A stretch of 13,350 nt of DNA from NCBI GenBank assembly GCA_002869465.1, contig PKSW01000350.1, positions 1 through 13,350 on the forward strand, in the 5' to 3' direction. Under the pieces are notes generated by a model. That model was not told the origin of the DNA and ran no database searches. It worked only from the letters and a program-made list of their open reading frames with translations. This document shows positions 6,136 through 12,340 of the stretch, piece after piece (position 1 is the stretch's first letter; each line of letters starts with the position of its first letter). Source of the DNA: Marinilabiliales bacterium. GTDB lineage: Bacteria; Bacteroidota; Bacteroidia; Bacteroidales; F082. The position numbers and the translations under genes are program-made.

Positions 6136-8313
6136 TTACAACCGTTTTTTTCTGCTTTCAAGGATAAAAACAACAAGTGTAGCTAAAATGAAGGCAGCCA
6201 ATGAAACCACCACAACTACAAGCCAGCGCACCGGGTACGTTTTTTTATCAGCAGGAAATGGCGATGTTATGATATTTGCATATGTAAGATCCGAATTAAT
6301 GAATCTCCAGGTCATTTCGTAATCTTCCTTAATAGTCACATATGAAATTGCCTCATTCTCTATCATTTTTACAATCTCAACTAATTGCCCTCCATAGTTT
6401 TGCATACTTGTAAAAAGTCTGTCAACTTCTTTACTATTAATCTGACTACTATTACTCCCATATATTGTTTTCAGGTATCCACGCATGATTTCCTGGCTCT
6501 GAAATTCATACTCAATGATACCATGCTTTGTTCCTAATTCTATCATGAGGTTTTTCAGTGAATCCAGAGTATTTCTCTTCATCTGTAGCTGAAATTCGTA
6601 CATATCGATGACTTCAAGATATTTTGATTTATGCAGAAAGCCCACTTTTTTATTATAAAAGTCAATAATGGCAATCACCATCATAGCTGCGGTATTTGGA
6701 TCTTTATCCAACACCTCGATCTGAACCGATTCGTATGGAGTTTTACTGATACTTACATTTTGATTGTACTCGTAAAGCAATACTGTTTTAAAATATTTGT
6801 AATCGGTATCAATCTCATAATGTCTTGGCAAGTCAAACATTTGAATGACACTATCTTTAATATCCTGCGAGTTCAGTATCTGAAGCATCTGTTCTGTTTC
6901 ACTTTCTTCAGAATACGGTTCCACATTAGCCGGATACGCCACCGCGTATGATTTGAATAACGGGGTTATAAATGCCGGTCCTGAAAAAATAGCAGCAGCC
7001 AGGGCAGCTATCAGAACAATGACCAACAAATGAATTTTCCATTTATCAATCACATTGATCAGATTCGCACTTTTAAAATAATTTTCCATTTGCGTTATAA
7101 AGTTATCTCTTTGATTTATTTCAATTTCTTTTTCGTCAGCTATCCTTTTTTTACCTGCCGCGGTATGTTTTAGTTCCGTCGCTTCAACTGCCTTTTTTTC
7201 TTCAGTTTTATACCTTATTGAGCTCTTTTCACTTTTAAAATAAGTGAATATCGAACTTAATGATCTTTGATCAGTTCTTTTTTTTTTTGAGATAATTTGC
7301 AAATTATCAGCAAACACCTCGATCAAGCCAAATATGAGTAATGCCAGAAATAAAGCTGAAAAAGTAGTTATAACTACAATTAGCCACCTGATGGGATACG
7401 ATTTACGTTCTGCTTTATAAGCACTACTAACAACAAATTTGTGGGGCAGGTTTTCAGTAGCGTCCACTTTGGCCTCTTCATATTTAGCTTTAAGCTCACT
7501 CAATAATTTTTTATCATGTTCCAGGGCATCCCTTATAGAAACATAGGGTCCGCCATATTTTGCTAGAATTTCAAGTTTTTGCTCCAACCTTTTTACACCA
7601 GAAGTATTTCCCTGGGCCATTTCAATTGCAAGCTGCCTATTGAACATTTCTGATTGACTTTCGTAATCATGAACACCCAGTTCCCTTAATATCGTAAGTG
7701 AATCTTCTTTAACTTCCACTTCTTTTTTTAGCGATAAATATTCTTTTTCAACAATTCGGAATGCTTTTCGTGCAATTTCCTTCTGCATCGTATTGATGGT
7801 AGAATCCACTAGTTCGCCAACATCATTCGCCATATCAGCCGCTAATTGCGGATCTTCATCATAAACGGATATTTTAACGGCCATGTATTCTGTACGACGA
7901 AAGGTGAAATTGTTTTCATATTGTTTGAACAGGTTGGTCATCTTATACTTCGAGTCCTTTTCAATCCCGTAATGATCTAAAAGATTGTATTTGGCAATGA
8001 TCCGGTCTCTGATCTTATTTGAATTCAGTACCTGGAGCATTTGCTCGGTTTGTTCATCTTCACCAAACTCAAGAATATCTTTTGTATTTCCACGGTTTTC
8101 ACTCAGTAATGCTTTTGATATTGAATTACTAGCCGTTGGATACAAAATGACGGTTGATTTATAAAGTGGCTTGATAAAAAAAGGAGCAGAAAAAATTACG
8201 GAAGCCAGAATAGCAATAATTCCAATAACAATCAGGTGTTTCCTATACTTTAATATCACCTGCATGATGGTTCCTGAAAAAAAAGGCGTATTAGCCTGAT
8301 CACTTAACTCCAT
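6136..8313 (-). CDS. Double Wzz-like polysaccharide chain-length determinant (two tandem units in one polypeptide)
   Basis: The product has 725 residues, about twice the ~350 of a single Wzz-type protein. Wzz proteins are inner-membrane oligomers, with two transmembrane helices around a large periplasmic coiled region, that set O-antigen or exopolysaccharide length. Unit 1 has TM ~27-46, periplasmic part ~50-305 and TM ~308-333. Unit 2 has TM ~427-446, periplasmic part ~450-692 and TM ~696-717. The units clearly align: TEQMLQVLNSNKIRD (89-103) with TEQMLQILNSQDIKD (473-487), DEDPQLAADM with DKDPNTAAMM, and KSYPIRW before TM2 with KTYPVRW before TM4. No kinase domain follows. A charged cytoplasmic linker (~340-410) joins the units; its coding strand contains an A11 tract and two A7 tracts. 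Met409 (codon at 7089) would be a natural start for unit 2 alone. Either the fusion is real or an original two-gene pair is joined by read length at A11. Confidence 0.88.
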   Translation of the reverse strand: MELSDQANTPFFSGTIMQVILKYRKHLIVIGIIAILASVIFSAPFFIKPLYKSTVILYPTASNSISKALLSENRGNTKDILEFGEDEQTEQMLQVLNSNKIRDRIIAKYNLLDHYGIEKDSKYKMTNLFKQYENNFTFRRTEYMAVKISVYDEDPQLAADMANDVGELVDSTINTMQKEIARKAFRIVEKEYLSLKKEVEVKEDSLTILRELGVHDYESQSEMFNRQLAIEMAQGNTSGVKRLEQKLEILAKYGGPYVSIRDALEHDKKLLSELKAKYEEAKVDATENLPHKFVVSSAYKAERKSYPIRWLIVVITTFSALFLALLIFGLIEVFADNLQIISKKKRTDQRSLSSIFTYFKSEKSSIRYKTEEKKAVEATELKHTAAGKKRIADEKEIEINQRDNFITQMENYFKSANLINVIDKWKIHLLVIVLIAALAAAIFSGPAFITPLFKSYAVAYPANVEPYSEESETEQMLQILNSQDIKDSVIQMFDLPRHYEIDTDYKYFKTVLLYEYNQNVSISKTPYESVQIEVLDKDPNTAAMMVIAIIDFYNKKVGFLHKSKYLEVIDMYEFQLQMKRNTLDSLKNLMIELGTKHGIIEYEFQSQEIMRGYLKTIYGSNSSQINSKEVDRLFTSMQNYGGQLVEIVKMIENEAISYVTIKEDYEMTWRFINSDLTYANIITSPFPADKKTYPVRWLVVVVVSLAAFILATLVVFILESRKKRL
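7278..7288 (-). repeat. A11 homopolymer (coding strand) in the Wzz-Wzz linker, possible slippage site
   Basis: Eleven Ts on the plus strand are eleven As on the coding strand, covering codons ~342-346 (S-K-K-K-R). This is just after TM2 of the first Wzz unit. In the frame reached with 12 As, a TGA comes two codons after the lysines (7271-7273), giving 347 residues. With 10 As, a TAA comes at 7257-7259, giving 351 residues. Both lengths equal one complete Wzz unit. Runs of this length are known to be prone to replication and transcription slippage. Confidence 0.85.
8277..8284 (-). repeat. T8 homopolymer (coding strand) near the 5' end of the double Wzz gene
   Basis: Eight As on the plus strand are eight Ts in the coding strand at codons ~10-12 (P-F-F). 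A slip here would knock out translation from the ATG at 8313, though an in-frame ATG at codon 17 lies just downstream. On its own this is a weak slippage candidate. Confidence 0.6.
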
Positions 8314-8332
8314 GCGATTTATTTAGAGTTCT

Positions 8333-8362
8333 CAAAAATAGGAATTTTTAATGATATTCCAA
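8333..8362 (-). promoter_or_regulatory. Bacteroidota-type promoter for the double Wzz / ligase genes
   Basis: On the minus strand TTG (8362-8360) is followed after exactly 19 bp by TATTTTTG (8340-8333), a full match to TTG-N(19-21)-TAnnTTTG. Transcription would start near 8327, giving a leader of ~14 nt before the ATG at 8313. It lies in the 75 bp gap after the flippase, so the last two genes of the block can be expressed separately from the flippase. Confidence 0.6.
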
Positions 8363-8388
8363 CTGCTAATATTTGCTAATCATTGTAT

Positions 8389-9867
8389 CTATCCTTTTAA
8401 TATGGAAATGAATTCCCTGATGTTCAATAATCTTAAACCAAATGAAATCAGTAGACCTGCTATTAGCATCAGACTCATTGAAATGATCCAGTTTTGAATC
8501 TGGATATATTGAAGCAAATAGCCTGTAATTAATGTTAGAATTATGGTAGCAGATAACCTTAAAATCAATTTATAATTTACATTCCATTTAAATAGCCTGT
8601 ACGCGATGAAAATTTGCAACATGGCCGATAATGCCTGCGCGGCAAGGCTTGCATAGGCAGAACCCAATGCAAAATATTTTGGAATTAGGATAAAATTCAA
8701 AATGATATTGGCTGCTAAGCTAACTATAGCAATCAAATTCAAATATTTCAAACTGTTATTTGCGGTAAGCAGCGTACCAAAAATATAAATGGACGATACA
8801 AATACAAGACTGAACATAAGCAACTTGAATATTTTTGCAGAAAGTAATATCCTTTCCAGGTAGCTGGTATACAACTCCCCTTCTGCTGGTGTATATAACA
8901 ATTGCATGATCTGTTCACCATAAAACAACGATGTGAGGGCAACAATAAGTGTTCCTGAAATGATAATTGAAAACGAGAGGTTCAAAAGTTTGGTCAGCGA
9001 TTCATTTTCTTTGATCATCCTGGCAAAAAGCGGCAATAAAAGCACTGAAAATAGCAGGGCAAAGTTTTGCCCGGCATCGAGCAGACGAAAAGCCTGGGCA
9101 TAAATCCCTGATTGTTCGTTACCAAATGAACCACCTAATATCCTTTCAATCAATACCGGGTCGATACGGCTGTAAAAGCTCATCAGTAATGCCAAAATTG
9201 CAAACGGCATACTTTTTTTAATGATCATCAGGAAGAAGACGGGATTCCAGTTCAGACGCAGTTTCCCGGAACGGTGCAATACGGCTGCCAATGCGATAAT
9301 GGCGGTTATGGCATAAGAGATCGTCTGGGCATATACAAACCATTCAATGGTAAAATGTTCCCTGAAAGTTACAATCCACAGCAGGCTTCCGCAAACAAAG
9401 ATCATCAAAAGCCTGTCGAGTACCGACAAAACACCCTCTGTTTTAAACAACAGCAGGCCCGAAATATTTGAACGCAAATAAAGAATGAATGACAAGAGGA
9501 ACTGGTTAAATCCTACCCACGCCAGTAGGTGTAATTGACGCCCGTCATAACCAATGATCCATCCAATAATAAACACCAGCAAGCCATATACAAAACCCAG
9601 CAATATTTTCAATGTGCTAATCCCGGCCATGTGCTTGTTCAGCAATTGGTTGTTTTGGGCGATATTGCGATTATTGAAATTGGTGATCCCCAAATCCAGG
9701 AGGATATAAAAAAGGAAAGAGAAATTCAGAATGGTGAAATAAAAACCGTATTCTTCAGGCCCGAGTGCATTTTGCACCTCCCTGTCGACGCCCAGTATCC
9801 AGAAAGGCTTCACAAGGAGATTAAGAAAAATAAGAAACGCGAGGTTCTTTAAAAATTTCTTTTGCAT
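8389..9867 (-). CDS. Oligosaccharide flippase family protein (Wzx-type, MATE/MOP superfamily)
   Basis: The product is a 492-residue integral membrane protein with about 14 hydrophobic segments (for example ~10-26, 45-63, 84-105, 113-131, 176-197, 296-315, 345-363, 372-395, 402-424, 434-454, 460-480), the size and layout of polysaccharide biosynthesis (PST/Wzx) flippases. These move undecaprenyl-diphosphate-linked oligosaccharide units across the inner membrane. The N-terminus (KNLAFLIFLNLLVKPFWIL) and the element LGPEEYGFYFTILNFSFLF resemble family starts with the conserved G-x-x-x-Y/F-G segment. The C-terminal half has the usual NIILNFILIPKYFALGSAYASL. No catalytic residues exist to check. 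It is first in the minus-strand block, 75 bp ahead of the Wzz gene, and divergent from the glycosyltransferase. The ATG at 9867 is chosen because the family N-terminus begins right after it, although the promoter lies only a few bases upstream. The transported glycan is unknown. Confidence 0.9.
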   Translation of the reverse strand: MQKKFLKNLAFLIFLNLLVKPFWILGVDREVQNALGPEEYGFYFTILNFSFLFYILLDLGITNFNNRNIAQNNQLLNKHMAGISTLKILLGFVYGLLVFIIGWIIGYDGRQLHLLAWVGFNQFLLSFILYLRSNISGLLLFKTEGVLSVLDRLLMIFVCGSLLWIVTFREHFTIEWFVYAQTISYAITAIIALAAVLHRSGKLRLNWNPVFFLMIIKKSMPFAILALLMSFYSRIDPVLIERILGGSFGNEQSGIYAQAFRLLDAGQNFALLFSVLLLPLFARMIKENESLTKLLNLSFSIIISGTLIVALTSLFYGEQIMQLLYTPAEGELYTSYLERILLSAKIFKLLMFSLVFVSSIYIFGTLLTANNSLKYLNLIAIVSLAANIILNFILIPKYFALGSAYASLAAQALSAMLQIFIAYRLFKWNVNYKLILRLSATIILTLITGYLLQYIQIQNWIISMSLMLIAGLLISFGLRLLNIREFISILKG

Positions 9868-9872
9868 GAGCG

Positions 9873-9880
9873 CAAAGGTA
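9873..9880 (-). promoter_or_regulatory. -7 promoter element immediately upstream of the flippase (possible leaderless mRNA)
   Basis: On the minus strand TACCTTTG, followed by CG, is a full match to the -7 consensus TAnnTTTG. Its last base is only 5 bp before the ATG at 9867, so the expected start of transcription falls on or next to the start codon. No TTG lies at the normal -33 spacing (the nearest, 9893-9891, is only 10 bp away), which lowers certainty. Confidence 0.5.
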
Positions 9881-9921
9881 GATAGATTTGCAAAACGTTA
9901 AAAGCACTTTAAAAAGTATAA

Positions 9922-9955
9922 TTGGTTCCTGTTAAGTTTTAATTTCTGATATTTG
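9922..9955 (+). promoter_or_regulatory. Weak candidate promoter for the glycosyltransferase
   Basis: TTG at 9922-9924 and GATATTTG at 9948-9955 (one mismatch to TAnnTTTG) are 23 bp apart, slightly long. Transcription would begin near 9961, leaving ~24 nt before the TTG start at 9985. It is divergent from the flippase promoter within a 117 bp gap. Confidence 0.3.
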
Positions 9956-9984
9956 CGATATAAAGTATAAATCAAATCGCCCGA

Positions 9985-11112
9985 TTGAAAATAGCTGTAA
10001 ATACAAGGCTTTTGTTGAAAAACAAACTGGAAGGAATCGGGTGGTTTATGTTCGAAACACTTCAACGAATTGTAAGTAACCATCCTGAACACCAATTTTA
10101 CTTTATTTTCGACCGGAAATTTGACCCCACTTTTATTTTTAATGAAAATGTTACACCGGTTGTAATTGGCCCTCCGGCACGACACGTCAGCTTGTTTTAT
10201 ATCTGGTTCGAATATTCCATTCCACATGCCTTAAAAAAAATAAAACCGGACGTATTTGTGTCTCCCGATGCCTTTAATTCATTGCACTCGCCCTTTAAAA
10301 ACCTCGTGGTTATTCACGATTTGAACTTCGAACATTACCCGGAAAAAATGCCCTGGCTCATTCGAAAATATTACCGGCATTTCACACCGCTTTTCGCCCG
10401 TAAAGCCGACAGGATAGCAACGGTGTCCGAATTCTCAAAAAACGATATTGCAAAACAGTATGGTATTGATCCCGCTAAAATTGACGTGGTTTACAATGGT
10501 GTAAATAAAAGCTATATACCTGTAAAAGAAATCATTAAAAAAGAAATAAAAGAGAAATACACGGAAAATAACGATTTCTTTATATATGTAGGAGCACTCA
10601 TCGACCGGAAAAATCTTGATAATTTGTTCAAAGCATTTGATCGGTTTAAGAAAACAACTAGAAGTAACATCAAACTGCTGATCGTGGGTTCAAAAATGTG
10701 GCACAACAAAGACCTGCAACTGACTTTTGATGCCATGCAATACAAAGAAGATGTCGTATTTACCGGACGGCTTCCTATCGAAGAATTATGTTGTGCTACT
10801 GCATCTGCATTGGCAATGACCTATGTATCCTATTTTGAAGGATTTGGCATTCCAATACTTGAAGCTTTTGCAGCGGGTGTGCCTGTGATCACTTCCAATG
10901 TTACCTCCATGCCTGAAGTAGCAGGTGATTCAGCCCTGTTGGTTGACCCGTTCAATGTAGATGAGATATCGTCAGCCATGAGAAAAATAGCTGAGGACGA
11001 AATTTTGCGTGCAGGGTTGATTGAAAAAGGATTTCAAAGGTGCAAAGCATTTTCCTGGGATGCTTCCGCGCAACATTTATGGAAATCCATTGAAAAGACA
11101 GTGGCCGGCTGA
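9985..11112 (+). CDS. GT4-family glycosyltransferase (TTG start)
   Basis: The 375-residue product has a GT-B fold of two Rossmann domains and uses a nucleotide-sugar donor. The N-terminal acceptor domain begins MKIAVNTRLLLKNKLEGIGWF and contains the His111-Asp112 of VIHDLNFEHYP and the linker TVSEFSKNDIAKQYG. The C-terminal donor domain (~195-360) has FIYVGALIDRKN, GRLPIEEL and the E-x7-E motif Glu285-Glu293 in FEGFGIPILEAFAAG, typical of retaining GT4 enzymes. No membrane segment is seen, so it is probably cytoplasmic or peripheral. An in-frame TAA at 9961-9963 and no ATG or GTG before the conserved N-terminus leave TTG at 9985 as the best start. It is the only sugar transferase in the window and probably adds a residue to the glycan handled by the divergent flippase/Wzz/ligase block. 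Donor and linkage cannot be told. Confidence 0.92.
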   Translation: MKIAVNTRLLLKNKLEGIGWFMFETLQRIVSNHPEHQFYFIFDRKFDPTFIFNENVTPVVIGPPARHVSLFYIWFEYSIPHALKKIKPDVFVSPDAFNSLHSPFKNLVVIHDLNFEHYPEKMPWLIRKYYRHFTPLFARKADRIATVSEFSKNDIAKQYGIDPAKIDVVYNGVNKSYIPVKEIIKKEIKEKYTENNDFFIYVGALIDRKNLDNLFKAFDRFKKTTRSNIKLLIVGSKMWHNKDLQLTFDAMQYKEDVVFTGRLPIEELCCATASALAMTYVSYFEGFGIPILEAFAAGVPVITSNVTSMPEVAGDSALLVDPFNVDEISSAMRKIAEDEILRAGLIEKGFQRCKAFSWDASAQHLWKSIEKTVAG

Positions 11113-11118
11113 TAAATT

Positions 11119-12204
11119 TTATTTGTAAAAGGGTGGCTTTTGTACCGTGGCCTTTGCCAGTTTATTCCGCACTTTAATATAAATCTCCGAACCATCTTTC
11201 CAGTAAGGTTTATCAACATAGGCCATCCCAATGCCCTGTTTCAGCATGGGCGACATGGTGCCTGAAGTAACCTCTCCAACCGTGTTTCCATCTGCATCGC
11301 ATACTTCGTAATGTTGCCTGGGGATCGCACGTTCTTCCATCACGAAACCTTTTAAACGACGGGCTACGCCATTTTCTTTTTGTGCGGCAAAAACATCACG
11401 GTCGATAAACTGGTTTCCATCCACAAATTTGGTGATCCATCCCAATCCTGCGGCTATCGGTGAAGTGGTGTCGTCAATATCATTTCCGTACAGGCAAAAT
11501 CCTGATTCCAAACGCAAGGTATCCCTGGCGCCAAGCCCAATGGGTTTTATGCCGAACTCCTTTCCTGCATCAAGCACTGATCTATAGATAGTTTCAGCAT
11601 GTTCGTTGGGCATATAAATCTCACAACCACCTGAACCGGTATAACCTGTGGTTGAGAAGATAATATCGGGAATACCCGCAAATTCAAGCACCTGGAACGT
11701 ATAATATTCCATATCCTCAACGGGAAACTTTGTTAGCTTCTGCATGGCTTTTAATGCCAATGGTCCCTGCACAGCCAATTGGGAAATATCATCAGACGCA
11801 TTTTTTAATGCTGCACTCATGGTATTTTTTTCGCTCACATGCTTCCAGTCTTTTTCAATATTAGAGGCATTTACCACCAGTAAATACTTATCAGGATTAA
11901 AGCGATACACCAACAGGTCGTCAACGATGCCACCTTTTCCATTGGGGAAGCAACTGTACTGCACTTTTCCATTGGTCAAAGCTGCCACATCATTCGTTGT
12001 TACTTTCTGCACCAAATCAAAAGCATTGGGCCCTTCCACCCAAAATTCACCCATGTGCGATACATCAAAAACACCCAGTTTAGTTCGTACTGTTTCGTGT
12101 TCCAAATTGATGCCTTCAAATTGTACAGGCATATCAAAACCAACGAATTCCACCATTTTAGCACCCATGGAACGGTGCATTTCATTCAGTGCTGTTTTTT
12201 TCAT
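11119..12204 (-). CDS. gcvT: Glycine cleavage system aminomethyltransferase (T-protein)
   Basis: GcvT takes the aminomethyl group from lipoylated H-protein, releasing ammonia and forming 5,10-methylene-tetrahydrofolate. From the ATG at 12204 the product has 361 residues, the usual size. Evidence: the N-terminal HRSMGAKMVEFVGFDMPVQF, VSHMGE (~48-53), GGIVDDLLVYR with the folate-contacting Asp pair at ~95-96, NASN (~112-115), TTGYTGSGGCEIY, and RDTLRLESGFCLYGNDID, followed by the C-terminal barrel with TSGTMSP. The frame stays open to an ATG at 12240, but that would add 12 non-homologous residues and place the -7 promoter element (12229-12236) inside the gene, so the shorter start is chosen. 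It ends 6 bp from the convergent glycosyltransferase. H- and P-protein genes are not in the window, so the gene stands alone here. Confidence 0.96.
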   Translation of the reverse strand: MKKTALNEMHRSMGAKMVEFVGFDMPVQFEGINLEHETVRTKLGVFDVSHMGEFWVEGPNAFDLVQKVTTNDVAALTNGKVQYSCFPNGKGGIVDDLLVYRFNPDKYLLVVNASNIEKDWKHVSEKNTMSAALKNASDDISQLAVQGPLALKAMQKLTKFPVEDMEYYTFQVLEFAGIPDIIFSTTGYTGSGGCEIYMPNEHAETIYRSVLDAGKEFGIKPIGLGARDTLRLESGFCLYGNDIDDTTSPIAAGLGWITKFVDGNQFIDRDVFAAQKENGVARRLKGFVMEERAIPRQHYEVCDADGNTVGEVTSGTMSPMLKQGIGMAYVDKPYWKDGSEIYIKVRNKLAKATVQKPPFYK

Positions 12205-12228
12205 TTCCGGAATTTTAAGAATGGAATG

Positions 12229-12236
12229 CAAAAGTA
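12229..12236 (-). promoter_or_regulatory. -7 promoter element for gcvT
   Basis: On the minus strand TACTTTTG followed by CA matches TAnnTTTG exactly. Transcription would start near 12223, some 20 nt before the chosen ATG at 12204. No TTG lies at the normal -33 distance. Its position helps decide the gcvT start. Confidence 0.5.
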
Positions 12237-12283
12237 CCAAATATGATTATTTTAGCACTCCTTCATTCAATAAAAATAATGCC

Positions 12284-12314
12284 TTGAGCGTTAATTGGAT
12301 TCAGTCTATCTTTG
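12284..12314 (+). promoter_or_regulatory. Bacteroidota-type promoter for the secreted GATase-like protein gene
   Basis: TTG at 12284-12286 and TATCTTTG at 12307-12314 are separated by exactly 20 bp, an ideal match to the -33/-7 pair, and the box is followed by CA. Transcription should start near 12320, giving a ~20 nt leader to the ATG at 12341. It is divergent from the gcvT promoter in the 136 bp gap. Confidence 0.65.
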
Positions 12315-12340
12315 CAGGCTGATAAACACCAGAAAACACC

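Noticed and set aside
8270..8290. T8 tract at the start of the double Wzz gene as a phase switch
   Set aside because: Eight bases is short for frequent slippage, and an in-frame ATG lies just downstream. It is listed only as a repeat.
9535..9852. Plus-strand open frame opposite the flippase N-terminal region
   Set aside because: It is the antisense of hydrophobic-helix codons, producing a Gln/Ile-rich artefact. The flippase frame explains the region.
11095..11160. Terminator between the glycosyltransferase and gcvT
   Set aside because: The GTGGCC pieces here are direct repeats, not inverted ones. No stem-loop with a U-tract was found by eye.
11119..12240. Longer gcvT starting at the ATG at 12240
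   Set aside because: The extra 12 residues do not look like a GcvT N-terminus, and the -7 promoter element at 12229-12236 would lie inside the gene. The ATG at 12204 fits the family.
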